Below are positions 9,318-20,536 of a stretch of 64,000 nt of DNA, piece by piece. This DNA is from Ignavibacteriota bacterium (GTDB lineage Bacteria; Bacteroidota; Ignavibacteria; Ignavibacteriales; Ignavibacteriaceae): assembly GCA_013285425.1 (NCBI GenBank), contig CP053447.1:2734001-2798000 (forward strand), written 5' to 3'. Position numbers and translations under genes: made by a program. Position 1 is the stretch's first letter, and every line of letters begins with the position of its first letter. Under the pieces are notes generated by a model. The model was given only the letters and a program-made list of their open reading frames with translations. It had not been told where the DNA came from and ran no database searches.

Positions 9318-12300
9318 ATGATTAATATAGAACTTGTATATAATTTATCCGTTATAGTGGTTTTCAGTGCAATATCAGGTTTTCTTAGTTTCAGGTTCAA
9401 CAATCAAACTTCATGGGGGAAAAGATTACACGGACTATTATTTGGAATTACAGCAATAATAGGGATGTCAGTTCCTTTTAGTTTTACAGATGGGATAATA
9501 TTTGATGGACGATTAATTGTGATCAGCTTATGTGCTTTCGTTTTTGGTCCATTATCCGGATCTGTCTCAGCCGCTTTGGCAATTATTTTCAGATTGTTTA
9601 TTGGCGGTGAAGGAATAATCATGGATGCTCTTGCAATTTTCTCCGCATTCTTTATTGGTTACTTGTTTCATAGTTATAGAAAAATAAATCTAAGCACAGA
9701 TACTTCAGTTTTTACAATTTATTCTCTCGGTCTGATTGTCAATACTATTGCTGTGCTATTAATTTTTATACTTCCCTCAAAAATTACAGAACAAGTTTTC
9801 CATTCAGTTGCTGTTACAATAATTGTTTTTTATCCTTTAACAACAGTTCTTATCGGAAAGATTTTATTTACTCAGAAACAGTTTTTAATGATGATGAATA
9901 CTTTAAAGGAAAAGGAGAAACTGTTTCGAACAACGCTCTATAGTATTGGAGATGGAGTTATTACTACAGATAATAAAGGTGTTGTAGTAAATATGAATAA
10001 TGTAGCAGAAAAATTAACAGGCTGGAAAGAAGCAGAAGCAAAGGGAAAGCGATTAGATAATGTGTTTAATGTAATTAACGAGGATACCGGTCTGTCAATT
10101 GAAAATCCGGTTGAAATTGTCTTGAAAAAAGGGATTTTGGTTGGTTTGGCTAATCATACTGTACTAATCTCCAAAGAAGGCACTCATATTCCTATTGCAG
10201 ACAGCGGCTCTCCGATTATTGATGACACAGGAAGTATTATCGGCGTTGTACTTGTTTTCAGCGATCAGACGATTGAGCGGATGAAAGAAAAACAATTGAT
10301 CGAGACTACCACTAAATTTTCAAAACTTTTTAATTCTTCCTCTGATTCAATCAGTTTAACCGACTTAAAAACCGGAAAGATTGTTGACATAAACTTAGGC
10401 TTTGAAAAAATACTTGGCTTTAAAAAAGAAGATATTATAGGCAAATCATCGTATGATTTGAAATTATGGGCAGATATATCTGATAGAGAATCAATCTGGG
10501 CTGCTATTAAATCTGATGGCTATATTAAAAATTTTAAAACCAAATTCAGAAGAAATGATGATAAGATTATTTCTGTATTGCTTTCAGGTGAAATAATAAG
10601 TTTTTCCGGTAATACATATATCTTTATTACAATTAGAGATATTACCGATTTGATCAGTATGCAGGATTCTCTGCAAGCTAATGAAGAGCGTTTTACATCT
10701 ATAATTAACAGTCTTACTGATTTAATAATAATAGTTGATCAGAGAGGGTTAATATCCCATGTAAGCCCTTCAGTAAAGAGCACTCTTGGATATAATGATT
10801 TTGAAATGATTGGTCGTGAACCGATGGATTTTGTAAGTGAATCATATAAAGTAATTGTTAAAGATGAACTTGACAAAGTAGTTCGAGGTGAAAATTTAGG
10901 CAAACCAACATTATTTATTGCAATCTGCAAAGACAAGTCATTTTGTTATTTGGAAACTATCGGTATAAATATGTTTGATAACAAAGCCGTAAATGGATTG
11001 GTATTAATCAGCAGAGATGTTACTGAAAGGATAAAATCAAGTAATCTTGAAAAAGAAAACGCTGAACTGTTTAATGACTTAATTTCAAACAATGCTGACC
11101 CGATGTTAATATTAAATTCCAATGGTTCGGTTCTATTTGCAAATAAAGCCTGTCATCAACTTGTTGATGTTGATCAAACTGTCAATCTGATTGGACAAAA
11201 CATAACCTTGTTTATGCCTGAAGAACACGCTCAAAGAGCTTTGGAAACAATAAAACAAGTAATAATATCAGATACACCCATAATTAGCGAGTATGAGATT
11301 AGAACTTCCAGGGGACTGAAAAAATGGATATCAACAGCTAGTACCAAAATTACTTTTAAAGGAAACGATTCTGATCTTGTAACAATTCGTGATATTACTG
11401 AACGGAGAAAGATTGAAGACGCTTTAAGAGAGAGCGAACAGAACTACAAATATTTGTTTGAAAACAATCCTCAGCCAATGTTTGTATATGATAAACACAC
11501 ATTAAAATTTCTGGCGGTCAATGAGTTTACAGTATTAAAATATGGATATTCAAGAGAAGAATTCCTTTCAATGAACTTGCACGATATAAGACCTGAAGAT
11601 GAATATGATAGACTTGATGCTAATATTTTTGTTTCTGAACAGAAAATTCAGCAATCCGGATATTGGAAACATAAAAGCAAAGATGGTAAGATCTTTTTTG
11701 TAGAAATATTTTCTCACAGCTTAATTTTTATGGGTAAAGATGCCCGCATTGTATTGGCAAATGATATTTCTGAGAGGAAAAAAGTTGAAGATATAATCAG
11801 AAGCAGTGAAGAAACATACCGCCTGACTGCTGAACAAACCGGACAGGTAATTTACGATTACAATTTATTAAATGGGGAAACCAAATGGGCTGGTGCAATT
11901 GAACATGTAACTGGTTATCCTTATCACGAGTTTCTTATATATGTTTCTAAGGATATTTATAATTATGTGCATCCGGATGATAAAGACTATGCGGTTAGAA
12001 CACGCAAAGCATCTTTGGCAATGGGTGAAAAATTCAAAGCGGAGTACCGGTTCAGGCATAAAGAAGGTGTTTTTATTTATCTTGAAGAAAGCGGAGCAAT
12101 AATTAAAGATGAAAATAACTCCCCTATCAGAATGTTAGGAACATTAAGCAATGTTACAGAAAGAAAACTTGTAGAAAACCAATTAAGAAATCTTTCGCAG
12201 ACTGTTGAACAGAGTCCGGTATCAATTGTTATAACTGATCTTGAGGGTAATATTGAATATGTTAATCCAAAGTTTGAGGAAGTATCTGGTTATACATATA

Positions 12301-13721
12301 AAGAAGTTATTGGAGAAAATCCGAGAATACTTTCTACCGGTACAAAAACAAAAATTGAATATCAGCAAATGTGGCAAACTATTTTAAGCGGTAAAGAATG
12401 GCGCGGAGAGTTTTACAACAAAAAGAAAAATGGTGAATTGTACTGGGAATCTGCTACTATATCTCCACTTTTTAATGAAAACAACGAAATATTCAGATTT
12501 GTTGCTATTAAAGAAGACATCACTCAACAGAAAAAAACAAGAGAAGAACTTATTCTTGCCAAAGAAAAAGCCGAAGAAATGAACAGATTAAAATCTTACT
12601 TCTTCGCGAATATGAGCCATGAACTCAGAACCCCCTTTGTTGGAATACTTGGTTTTGCAGAAATATTAAAAGAAAATCTTAAGGATACACCTGAGGAGGA
12701 ATTTGCAAATCAGATTTTAAAATCTTCTAAGAGATTAACCGATACTCTTAATAAGATTTTAAATATTACCAGAATTGAATTTGATAAGATTGATTTAAAA
12801 TTAAAGGAAACGGATATAAATGTATTGCTTAAAAATCTGGAAGCATTCTACTCAAGTTCAGCAAAATTAAACAACACAGAAATTATAACAGTACTAAAAG
12901 AAGATGATTTAAAAATAATTACTGATCCAAAATTACTTGAAGATGTTCTGAACAATCTTATTAGTAATGCAGTTAAGTTTACTAATAATGGTAAGATTAC
13001 ACTTCAGGCGGAAAAACTGCTGACTGATAAGGATAATCTTCTGATTATTAAAATTATTGATACCGGAATCGGAATACCTGTTGAAAAACAAAATTTAGTC
13101 TGGCAGGAATTCAGACAGGCAAGCGAAGGATTTAACAGGTCTTTTGAGGGCACCGGTTTAGGATTAACTATTACAAAAAAATATGTCGAATTACTATCCG
13201 GAAGTATTTCTTTAACCAGTGTTGAAAATGAAGGAACAACTTTCACGATAACATTACCATTAAGCTCCGCTGCTTCAATTCCTGTTACTGAAGAAACAGC
13301 TAAGAAACCTGAGTCAAAAATTTTACCTAAAAAGAGACCATCAGAAAAACCAAAAATACTTTATGTTGAAGATGATGTTGTTGCACTGCAATTTATCAGT
13401 ATAATTTTAAAAGCCGGATATGAAGTTGAAACTGCATTTAATGCAAATGAGGCATTACAGCTTACTGCTGTTAAGCAATATGATATCTTGATGCTTGACA
13501 TTAATTTAGGTGCAGGTATGGATGGCATTCAGCTTTTACAGGAAATTAGAAAGACAGATTACTATAAAAATATTCCTGCGGTGGCTGTAACTGCTTATGC
13601 AGCAGAAACTGATAAGAAAGAATTTCTATCGAAAGGTTTTAATCAATATATTTCAAAACCATTTGTTCAAAACGATCTTCATCAATTACTAAATGGTATC
13701 TTAAACAGCGGAAAGAAATAA
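9318..13721 (+). CDS. 5TM-LYT hybrid sensor histidine kinase with seven PAS domains
   Basis: This is a 1467-residue paralogue of the preceding kinase with a different input. The first 195 residues are a polytopic 5TMR-LYT type sensor, as in LytS/YehU, with the pattern D-G-R, GPLSGSVSAALAIIFR and GGEGIIMDAL. Seven PAS domains start near residues 200, 335, 455, 580, 705, 825 and 955. The kinase core has NMSHELRTP with His1101 as likely phospho-acceptor, NNLISNAVKFT, DTGIGIP and GTGLGLTI, followed by a receiver with phospho-acceptor Asp1394 and ISKPF. No output domain is attached. It starts 113 bases after the first kinase, so both could be co-transcribed. LytS-type sensors respond to envelope state or small extracellular metabolites; which applies here is unknown. 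Confidence 0.92.
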   Translation: MINIELVYNLSVIVVFSAISGFLSFRFNNQTSWGKRLHGLLFGITAIIGMSVPFSFTDGIIFDGRLIVISLCAFVFGPLSGSVSAALAIIFRLFIGGEGIIMDALAIFSAFFIGYLFHSYRKINLSTDTSVFTIYSLGLIVNTIAVLLIFILPSKITEQVFHSVAVTIIVFYPLTTVLIGKILFTQKQFLMMMNTLKEKEKLFRTTLYSIGDGVITTDNKGVVVNMNNVAEKLTGWKEAEAKGKRLDNVFNVINEDTGLSIENPVEIVLKKGILVGLANHTVLISKEGTHIPIADSGSPIIDDTGSIIGVVLVFSDQTIERMKEKQLIETTTKFSKLFNSSSDSISLTDLKTGKIVDINLGFEKILGFKKEDIIGKSSYDLKLWADISDRESIWAAIKSDGYIKNFKTKFRRNDDKIISVLLSGEIISFSGNTYIFITIRDITDLISMQDSLQANEERFTSIINSLTDLIIIVDQRGLISHVSPSVKSTLGYNDFEMIGREPMDFVSESYKVIVKDELDKVVRGENLGKPTLFIAICKDKSFCYLETIGINMFDNKAVNGLVLISRDVTERIKSSNLEKENAELFNDLISNNADPMLILNSNGSVLFANKACHQLVDVDQTVNLIGQNITLFMPEEHAQRALETIKQVIISDTPIISEYEIRTSRGLKKWISTASTKITFKGNDSDLVTIRDITERRKIEDALRESEQNYKYLFENNPQPMFVYDKHTLKFLAVNEFTVLKYGYSREEFLSMNLHDIRPEDEYDRLDANIFVSEQKIQQSGYWKHKSKDGKIFFVEIFSHSLIFMGKDARIVLANDISERKKVEDIIRSSEETYRLTAEQTGQVIYDYNLLNGETKWAGAIEHVTGYPYHEFLIYVSKDIYNYVHPDDKDYAVRTRKASLAMGEKFKAEYRFRHKEGVFIYLEESGAIIKDENNSPIRMLGTLSNVTERKLVENQLRNLSQTVEQSPVSIVITDLEGNIEYVNPKFEEVSGYTYKEVIGENPRILSTGTKTKIEYQQMWQTILSGKEWRGEFYNKKKNGELYWESATISPLFNENNEIFRFVAIKEDITQQKKTREELILAKEKAEEMNRLKSYFFANMSHELRTPFVGILGFAEILKENLKDTPEEEFANQILKSSKRLTDTLNKILNITRIEFDKIDLKLKETDINVLLKNLEAFYSSSAKLNNTEIITVLKEDDLKIITDPKLLEDVLNNLISNAVKFTNNGKITLQAEKLLTDKDNLLIIKIIDTGIGIPVEKQNLVWQEFRQASEGFNRSFEGTGLGLTITKKYVELLSGSISLTSVENEGTTFTITLPLSSAASIPVTEETAKKPESKILPKKRPSEKPKILYVEDDVVALQFISIILKAGYEVETAFNANEALQLTAVKQYDILMLDINLGAGMDGIQLLQEIRKTDYYKNIPAVAVTAYAAETDKKEFLSKGFNQYISKPFVQNDLHQLLNGILNSGKK

Positions 13722-13881
13722 TAACAAGACAGTCAGATCAATAATTGATTAAAATCTGACATGGATTTTTTCTGGATTTATTTAAAAGCTCGGAAAGTTT
13801 TGATCAAAAGAATTCCGCTTCTGTAATAGTTCTAAGCTTAATCAAAACGCAGATTGGAAAAATAGAAACTGCGCAGTGTTA

Positions 13882-14760
13882 TTAAATCAACTTTGTTTTT
13901 GATAACTCCAAATAATCTTCTCTGTATGCTTCAACAAAGTCATTCAATTCATCTTTGGACAAAAAGTTTAACATATCAGCAGCCGCATCATCTAAAACGT
14001 AATCTGAATCCCAAAGAATTCTTTCAGAATCAAATTTGCCTGTCGCATAGTCTGCTAAATGCAAAATTGATGTAAGAAAATTATTTTCTTTTGAATAACC
14101 TGGTTTATGATGAAATTGCAATACATCGGATAAGACAGCAGGTAAAGACCATTTATCAGCAAGAAACTCACCGATTTCCTGATGAGACAAACCAAGGGTA
14201 TTGTATTCAGCTTGCAGAAACGGCACTTTATACTGAGCAGCATATTCTGCAATCTGTGAAAACTCCTGTGGAAAGTGTTCGTGTAGAATTACAATTCCCA
14301 TATCATGCAGCATACCGGCAGTAAAACCATCACCATCGAAATTAAAACCAAGATCTTTTGACATTCTTTGAGTTAAAATACCAGTTATAAGAGAATGATT
14401 TAAAAAGATATCAGGATCAAAATATTTATCTGATTTCATTTTAAGCGCAGCAGCCATCTTAATAGAAGTTACAATCGATTTAATTTCCTGATAACCAAGT
14501 ATTAAGACAGCAGATCCAATATTAGTTACACTTCTTCTTAATCCGAACAAAGGTGAGTTTGCAACTGATAAAACCTTTACGGTCAGAGATGGATCTTTTT
14601 CAATTAACATCTCAATCTTTCGTGCAGATATACTTGGATCGCTGAACAATTGAGTAATCTCTTGTAATACCCTCGGTATTGGCGGTAAAATAGTTACATC
14701 CTGAATTTTCTTTAAGATTGCCTCTGATTTATGTGCAGTAATGTTTTCCTGAAACCTCAT
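13882..14760 (-). CDS. HDOD domain protein
   Basis: This is a 292-residue soluble protein with an HDOD (HD-related output) domain over most of its length. Signature stretches are IEKDPSLTVKVLSVANSP, a following LGYQEIKSIV and the GMLHDMGIVILHEHFP segment. HDOD proteins lack the full catalytic HD-GYP set and usually act as signal-output or scaffolding modules in two-component and cyclic-dinucleotide networks. It is convergent with the two hybrid kinases and divergent from the chemotaxis genes, a context fitting a signalling role. The start is supported by a GAGGAT Shine-Dalgarno just before the ATG. No enzymatic activity can be assigned. Confidence 0.88.
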   Translation of the reverse strand: MRFQENITAHKSEAILKKIQDVTILPPIPRVLQEITQLFSDPSISARKIEMLIEKDPSLTVKVLSVANSPLFGLRRSVTNIGSAVLILGYQEIKSIVTSIKMAAALKMKSDKYFDPDIFLNHSLITGILTQRMSKDLGFNFDGDGFTAGMLHDMGIVILHEHFPQEFSQIAEYAAQYKVPFLQAEYNTLGLSHQEIGEFLADKWSLPAVLSDVLQFHHKPGYSKENNFLTSILHLADYATGKFDSERILWDSDYVLDDAAADMLNFLSKDELNDFVEAYREDYLELSKTKLI

Positions 14761-15113
14761 ATCCTCACTTAAATTTTTTTTGATACTTTATACTTTTTAT
14801 TCTTCACTTTTGTCTTTTATCTTTAAAAAATTTCTGTAAGTGAATTCAAAAGCAGATAAATCTCTTCATCATATTCCATTATCGAAAAGAATCAGATTTT
14901 ATTTAATACTTTGCTGTATGCTCTGATGCTAATATTAGCCAATAGTGTAATAATATAATTTCAATTAGATAATTATTATAAAGCCTTACAGAAACCTGTT
15001 AAAAAAAACAAAATTATACTTTTCTGTAAACAAACACCCATTTTTTTCGATAATCATAATGGAACACATTTTGGATTAGAAGATTGTTTTTAAAAAATAA
15101 TTAAGAGGATACA
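14761..15113. other. Divergent intergenic region, no gene
   Basis: A 353-base AT-rich spacer between the HDOD gene (minus) and cheW (plus). It should hold both promoters. A Shine-Dalgarno-like AAGAGGAT precedes cheW. No hairpin, repeat or open frame of note was seen. Confidence 0.55.
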
Positions 15114-15599
15114 ATGACGAATTTAGATGAAAACAAAAAAGACCAGAAAGAATTACTTCAACTGGTTAGTTTTAAAATCGGGGACGAGGAATTTGGTGTT
15201 GACATACTTAGTGTTCAGGAGATTAATAAAATGTCTCAGATTACTAAAGTACCAAATACACCTGTGTTCATTGAAGGTGTTATCAACCTAAGAGGCAGAA
15301 TAATACCTGTAATAGATCTTAGAGTAAAACTCGGTATGATCAGAAAAGACCACAGCAAAAATACACGAATTGTAGTTGTTGAACTTAAAGATCAGACAAT
15401 AGGATTTATTGTTGATGAGGTGTGTGAAGTTTTACGCATCCCAAAAGAAATTACTGAAGCTCCGCCCGAAATGGTTGGAGGAGTAAACAGCGAATACATT
15501 ACATCAATTGGCAAATTAGAAGACAGACTTTTAATCCTGCTTGACTTAAATAAAATTTTATCAACAGATGAGTTTAAGCAGATTGAAACTGCTGCTTAA
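15114..15599 (+). CDS. cheW: Chemotaxis coupling protein CheW
   Basis: CheW links chemoreceptors to the CheA kinase in the polar signalling array. The 161-residue product has the family length. Key motifs are FKIGDEEFGVDILSVQEI, the ITKVPNTP segment, GVINLRGRIIPVIDLR (a CheW hallmark) and IGFIVDEVCEVLRI. It is 33 bases upstream of a chemoreceptor gene in the same direction, so the pair is probably an operon. No cheA, cheY, cheR or cheB is in the window, so the core of the pathway must be elsewhere. Confidence 0.95.
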   Translation: MTNLDENKKDQKELLQLVSFKIGDEEFGVDILSVQEINKMSQITKVPNTPVFIEGVINLRGRIIPVIDLRVKLGMIRKDHSKNTRIVVVELKDQTIGFIVDEVCEVLRIPKEITEAPPEMVGGVNSEYITSIGKLEDRLLILLDLNKILSTDEFKQIETAA

Positions 15600-15632
15600 T
15601 ATTTTAATAACACTTATATGGAGAAATAAAAA

Positions 15633-17693
15633 ATGTTAAATAACATGAAGATTGGGGTACGTTTGGCTTTAGGATTTGGGATCGCTGCATTGGTTATTCT
15701 TATACTTAATGTACTTAGTATAGTAAATCTAAATGCACTAAACGATGATATGAGCGTTGTTATCAAAGATAGATTTCCTAAAACAATTTGGGCAAATGAT
15801 ATTATTGATATGATAAATGATAATTCGAGAGCGATCAGAAATGCATTTATTCTTGACGATCCTGAAGAAATTGCAAAAGAATTAAAAAGACTTGATGCGG
15901 GTAAGGACTTGGTTGATGCTCGTGTTGACTCTTTGACCAGAACAATTAATTCAGAAGAAGGTAAAAGAATAATTGCTAATCTTCAGGACATTAGAAAGAA
16001 CGATTACTTTCAGGCAAGAAATAAAATGCTGAATCATTTAAAAAATGGTAACCGCAGTCTTGCTGTAGAAATGCTGTTTGGTGAATTCAGAACTGCACAA
16101 ACTAAATATTTTGATATTGTTAGAAAAATGGTTGACTATCAAAACAAACTTGTTAATGATTTAGGTACTGAGGCAGATAAAACTGCGGACAGAGTAATTA
16201 TGCTAACACTTATAATTGGTATTATAGCAATAATATTCGTGGTTGTTATGTCATATCTTATTACAATAAGTATAACCAAGCCGGTTAAATCAGTTATGGA
16301 AAGAGTTGCTCAGTTAGAAAAAGTCTGCATAACAAATCTTGGCAGCGGTTTAGATGCATTAGCAGTTGGTAATGCTTCAGTAAAAGCAACAAAAGAAACT
16401 GAACAGCTAAAACTAATGCGTAAAGATGAGATGGGAGACCTTGCAAAAACTGTTGACAGCATTATAGTTAAATCACAAGGTGCAATTGATTCCTATGAAG
16501 GAGTAAGAAACAAAATAACCGAGCTAAGCGGTGTAACAAAAGAGCTTATAATTGATGGACAGGAAGGCAGATTAAATAAACGCGGTGATGCAAAAGCTTT
16601 TGACGGCGCATATAAAGAAATTATCAATGGATTTAATAATGTGCTCGACTCGGTTATATTGCCGATACAAGAGAGTGCAAAACTTATTGGAAAATATGCA
16701 GAAGGTGATTTTACATCAAGAATAACTTCTCAATATAAGGGAGATCATCAGCTTATTGTAAACAGCCTAAATACAATGGGTGATTCAGTAAGCAGAGTAT
16801 TAAATCAAGTTAAAGAAGCAGTTCAGGCAACTGCAAGTGCAGCAAATCAGATATCTTCTTCTACAGAAGAGATGGCTGCCGGTGCTCAGGAACAATCATC
16901 GCAGGCTACAGAGGTTGCCGGTGCTGTTGAAGAAATGACTAAAACTATTCTTGAAACTTCTAAGAACGCTTCTGTTGCTGCTGAAAGCTCAAAATTTGCT
17001 AATGAAACAGGTCTGAAAGGAACTAAAAAAGTTGAGGAATCAAAAAATGGTATGAACAAGATTGTTTCCTCTGCACAGAATACCGCTCATATTATTTCTT
17101 CATTAACAAACAAAACTGATCAAATTGGAGAAATAACCCAAGTAATAAATGATATAGCAGATCAAACTAACCTTTTAGCTCTTAACGCTGCAATTGAAGC
17201 TGCAAGAGCCGGTGAACAAGGAAGAGGATTTGCTGTTGTTGCTGATGAAGTGAGAAAACTTGCTGAACGTACTACCAAAGCAACTAAAGAAATTGCTGAT
17301 ATGATCAAGATGATTCAAAGAGAAGCTAAAGATGCTGATGAATCAATGAATGAAGCGAAAGCCGCAGTTGAACTTGGAATGAAACTTACTGATGAAGTTG
17401 GTGTTGTATTAAATGAAATAAGTCACGAGAATAATAAGGTAGCAGATGTTGTTGGACAGGTTGCTGCTGCAAGTGAAGAACAATCCAGCGCTGCTGAACA
17501 GATAAGTAAAAACATCGAATCGATAAGCAGTGTAACACAGCAAAGTGCAAGCGGATTACAGCAGATTGCTCACGCTTCTGAAGACTTAAACAGATTAACA
17601 TTAAATCTGCAGGAATTAATCGCTCAGTTTAAGGTTGATAATTCAACAAGCCATTTTGCAGTAAGACAAAATGGAAAGTTAGTCCACTCCTAA
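15633..17693 (+). CDS. Methyl-accepting chemotaxis protein (4HB-type sensor)
   Basis: This is a 686-residue chemoreceptor. TM1 is about residues 10-31, a helical periplasmic domain of about 155 residues resembling four-helix-bundle sensors follows, and TM2 is about 189-212. HAMP and a HAMP-like linker (to about 390) lead to the long coiled-coil signalling domain with the hairpin tip [20 protein letters not shown] near residues 527-546, where CheA and CheW bind. A GGAGA Shine-Dalgarno precedes the ATG. The last 285 bases including the stop and terminator are almost identical to the end of the next receptor gene, and another block (16816-16948) matches 19614-19746; intervening sequence differs more. 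That mosaic suggests gene conversion. Ligand unknown. Confidence 0.94.
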   Translation: MLNNMKIGVRLALGFGIAALVILILNVLSIVNLNALNDDMSVVIKDRFPKTIWANDIIDMINDNSRAIRNAFILDDPEEIAKELKRLDAGKDLVDARVDSLTRTINSEEGKRIIANLQDIRKNDYFQARNKMLNHLKNGNRSLAVEMLFGEFRTAQTKYFDIVRKMVDYQNKLVNDLGTEADKTADRVIMLTLIIGIIAIIFVVVMSYLITISITKPVKSVMERVAQLEKVCITNLGSGLDALAVGNASVKATKETEQLKLMRKDEMGDLAKTVDSIIVKSQGAIDSYEGVRNKITELSGVTKELIIDGQEGRLNKRGDAKAFDGAYKEIINGFNNVLDSVILPIQESAKLIGKYAEGDFTSRITSQYKGDHQLIVNSLNTMGDSVSRVLNQVKEAVQATASAANQISSSTEEMAAGAQEQSSQATEVAGAVEEMTKTILETSKNASVAAESSKFANETGLKGTKKVEESKNGMNKIVSSAQNTAHIISSLTNKTDQIGEITQVINDIADQTNLLALNAAIEAARAGEQGRGFAVVADEVRKLAERTTKATKEIADMIKMIQREAKDADESMNEAKAAVELGMKLTDEVGVVLNEISHENNKVADVVGQVAAASEEQSSAAEQISKNIESISSVTQQSASGLQQIAHASEDLNRLTLNLQELIAQFKVDNSTSHFAVRQNGKLVHS

Positions 17694-17711
17694 CACATTT
17701 CTTCAATTTTG

Positions 17712-17738
17712 GGCAGCCAAGGGGAGGCTGCCTTTTTT
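17712..17738 (+). terminator. Terminator of the first chemoreceptor gene
   Basis: A GGCAGCC / GGCTGCC stem of 7 bp with a 7-base loop followed by six T residues, 19 bases after the stop codon. The same sequence recurs after the second receptor gene at 20510, carried along in the shared 3' block. Confidence 0.9.
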
Positions 17739-17911
17739 AATCACTATTTATCCTCTTCCAAATAATCAAAGACCTATAGTATTAACTTCTTTTGTAATTA
17801 TTCGATAATATAATGAGAAATGTTACTCTTATTTAATGCTTAGGAAAATAAGCTGCTATAAAACACCATATAAACATTACAGAATTTTAATTTAAGTAAA
17901 TAGCTTTAGAA

Positions 17912-18194
17912 ATGGCAGGATACCACCAGGAGCCAACAGAAAGGATAATAAAGAATGATTACAAAATTATTTTCAGAAGTAAAAGTTATAGTAATATGAG
18001 AGTGGTATCATTATTATCCTTAATGCAGTTATTGATTCCTTTAGAGAGAACAAAAATTATAGAATATACTTCAAGAAAAAACTTTGACAGCAGAAATGAA
18101 AAATGAACGGCAAGGTGATTATCAGCTACCAAAACAAGTAGTTGACCAAGTTACTATTGCTTTAAGAAACACCCCAATTTTTGGAACGATATCA
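17912..18194 (+). pseudogene. Possible degraded small coding remnant between the chemoreceptors
   Basis: This is uncertain. The 455 bases between the terminator and the second receptor have weakly coding character spread over three frames: a frame from about 17955 (MITKLFSEVKV), a second one around 18000-18090 (ESGIIIILNAVIDSFREN), and a third of about 41 residues that ends in a TGA overlapping the next ATG ([19 protein letters not shown]). Joined by frameshifts they would give a short protein of about 80-90 residues, so this may be a decayed gene. I do not recognise the family. A 64-residue frame at 17912-18106 also exists but looks non-coding. It could equally be ordinary leader sequence. 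Confidence 0.2.
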
Positions 18195-20491
18195 TGACAA
18201 TTAGAAGACCCCAAACCGGATTATCATTTAAAATAATAACCTCTGTTTTTTTAAGTATTTCAATTGTCTTCTTAATTATTTTTCTTTATAACTATAATGT
18301 TACAAGCTCAATTATTGAGAAGAAAGTTGAAGACACAGCAGAAAACCTCACACAAAAAAAAATAAATCAGGTTGAAACCATATTAGTTTCAGTTGAAAAG
18401 GTTCCTCAGAATATTGCAAACCTGATTGAAAAATTTTCTTATTCTGAAGACCAACTTATCGAGATATTAAATATAATGGTTGGTGAAAACGATGCAATTT
18501 ATGGTGCTACTATTGCATTTGAACCATATATGTTTGATAAAGGGAAAAAATATTTAGCACCTTATGTATATAAATCTTCCGGCAGCTTAGAAATATCGTC
18601 GTTAGCAACAGAGGCGTACAATTATCCAAGTGCTGATTGGTATAAAGTACCAAAATCACTTGGTAAGGCAGTATGGAGTGAACCATATTATGATGAAGGC
18701 GGCGGTAATGCGTTAATGTCCACTTTCTCTGTTCCTATCTTTAAAAGAGTGAATGGCGAAAGGAAAATTATAGGCATCATTACTTCAGATATTTCTTTAG
18801 AATGGCTTGATGAGATTGTAGCAACTAATAAAGAACTGGAATCCAGTTATGGTTTTTTAGTTTCAAAAGAAGGGCGCTTGATTACATTTCCTGATAGTAA
18901 AATGATAATGCGTTCAACAATATTTGATTTGGCAAAGTCATTAAAATCACCGCAGCTTGAACAAGTAGCTGAAAATATGATAAAGGGGAGGAACGGTTTT
19001 ACTAAGTATAACTATGTTGATAAAACAGATGATAAAGTTAATTGTATATATTATGCACCTATTCCTCTAAATGGCTGGTCAATCGCAGTTACTTATCCTG
19101 ATAAATTAACTGATGAACTCGATTCATTAATTAAAAAATTAACTGCATTAAGTATAATAGGTCTATTCTTATTACTTGTAGTAATAATGATAGTTTCAAA
19201 ATCAATTACCAAACCTCTTACAAGATTATCTGCTGCTACTGATCATTTTGCTAAGGGAGAAATGGATTATCCGTTATTAAAGATCAAATCAAATGATGAA
19301 ATTGGAAAATTGGCAAACTCATTTAATGTTATGGTAGAAAATATCCGTAGCTCAATGAAAGAAATAAAAGAGAAAAGCACACTTGCCGAGAAAGCTGCAC
19401 AAGAGGCAGAAAGAGAAAAAAGGATTTCCAGTGAGAAAGAGGAATACTTACAGAATAATGCTAAAGAAATGCTTGAAAAAATGGAAAGACTATCTGAAGG
19501 AGACCTCTCTGTCAGGTTGAATTATGAGGATAAAGATGAGCTGATCACAAAACTATTTAAGGGATTTAATAATGTTGTCAGTAATTTAAGAAATGTAATC
19601 CTTAAAGTAACCGAAGCAGTTCAGGCAACTGCAAGTGCAGCAAATCAGATATCTTCTTCTACAGAAGAGATGGCTGCCGGTGCTCAGGAACAATCATCGC
19701 AGGCTACGGAGGTTGCCGGTGCTGTTGAAGAAATGACTAAAACTATTTATGAAACCACAAAGAACACAAATCAGGCATCTGATGCTGCTAAGAATTCCGG
19801 TAAAGTTGCCAGAGAAGGTGGAAAGGTTGTTGAAGAAACAATTGCAGGTATGAATAAGATAGCTGAAGTTGTAAGGGAAAGCGCAGAAACAGTTCAACAG
19901 TTAGGAAAGAACAGTGATCAGATTGGTGAGATCGTTCAGGTAATTGATGACATTGCAGATCAGACCAACCTTTTAGCTCTTAACGCTGCAATTGAAGCTG
20001 CAAGAGCCGGTGAACAAGGAAGAGGATTTGCCGTTGTTGCTGATGAAGTAAGAAAACTTGCTGAACGTACTACCAAAGCGACTAAAGAAATTGCAACTAT
20101 GATAAAGCAAATTCAAAAAGATACAAATGGTGCAGTTGAATCTATGCAGCAAGGAACTCAGGAAGTTGAATCAGGAAAAACATTAGCTGAGAAAGCTGGT
20201 GCTTCGCTAAAAGATATAATTAACGGTGCAGAACAGGTTGTTGATATTGTCAGTCAGGTTGCTGCTGCAAGTGAAGAACAATCCAGCGCTGCTGAACAGA
20301 TAAGTAAAAACATCGAATCGATAAGCAGTGTAACACAACAAAGTGCAAGCGGATTACAGCAGATTGCTCACGCTTCTGAAGACTTAAACAGATTAACATT
20401 AAATCTGCAGGAATTAATCGCTCAGTTTAAGGTTGATAATTCAACAAGCCATTTTGCAGTAAGACAAAATGGAAAGTTAGTCCACTCCTAA
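18194..20491 (+). CDS. Methyl-accepting chemotaxis protein (dCache-type sensor)
   Basis: This is a 765-residue chemoreceptor. TM1 is about residues 14-33. The periplasmic part (about 35-310) looks like a double Cache domain, with the pattern [20 protein letters not shown], a membrane-distal [20 protein letters not shown] and [18 protein letters not shown], as in amino-acid and carboxylate receptors. TM2 is about 315-337, followed by HAMP (SITKPL...), a second HAMP-like helix pair and the signalling domain with the tip [20 protein letters not shown]. The signalling end is nearly identical in blocks to the preceding receptor, so the two genes share one output with different inputs. Specific ligand not assignable. 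Confidence 0.94.
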   Translation: MTIRRPQTGLSFKIITSVFLSISIVFLIIFLYNYNVTSSIIEKKVEDTAENLTQKKINQVETILVSVEKVPQNIANLIEKFSYSEDQLIEILNIMVGENDAIYGATIAFEPYMFDKGKKYLAPYVYKSSGSLEISSLATEAYNYPSADWYKVPKSLGKAVWSEPYYDEGGGNALMSTFSVPIFKRVNGERKIIGIITSDISLEWLDEIVATNKELESSYGFLVSKEGRLITFPDSKMIMRSTIFDLAKSLKSPQLEQVAENMIKGRNGFTKYNYVDKTDDKVNCIYYAPIPLNGWSIAVTYPDKLTDELDSLIKKLTALSIIGLFLLLVVIMIVSKSITKPLTRLSAATDHFAKGEMDYPLLKIKSNDEIGKLANSFNVMVENIRSSMKEIKEKSTLAEKAAQEAEREKRISSEKEEYLQNNAKEMLEKMERLSEGDLSVRLNYEDKDELITKLFKGFNNVVSNLRNVILKVTEAVQATASAANQISSSTEEMAAGAQEQSSQATEVAGAVEEMTKTIYETTKNTNQASDAAKNSGKVAREGGKVVEETIAGMNKIAEVVRESAETVQQLGKNSDQIGEIVQVIDDIADQTNLLALNAAIEAARAGEQGRGFAVVADEVRKLAERTTKATKEIATMIKQIQKDTNGAVESMQQGTQEVESGKTLAEKAGASLKDIINGAEQVVDIVSQVAAASEEQSSAAEQISKNIESISSVTQQSASGLQQIAHASEDLNRLTLNLQELIAQFKVDNSTSHFAVRQNGKLVHS

Positions 20492-20509
20492 CACATTTCT
20501 TCAATTTTG

Positions 20510-20536
20510 GGCAGCCAAGGGGAGGCTGCCTTTTTT
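20510..20536 (+). terminator. Terminator of the second chemoreceptor gene
   Basis: The same 7-bp GGCAGCC stem-loop and T-run as at 17712, 19 bases after the stop. Its conservation with the 3' coding block shows that the conversion or duplication tract continues beyond the gene. Confidence 0.9.

Noticed and set aside
17912..18106. 64-residue frame between the chemoreceptors
   Set aside because: Poor start context and composition; kept only as part of a possible remnant.
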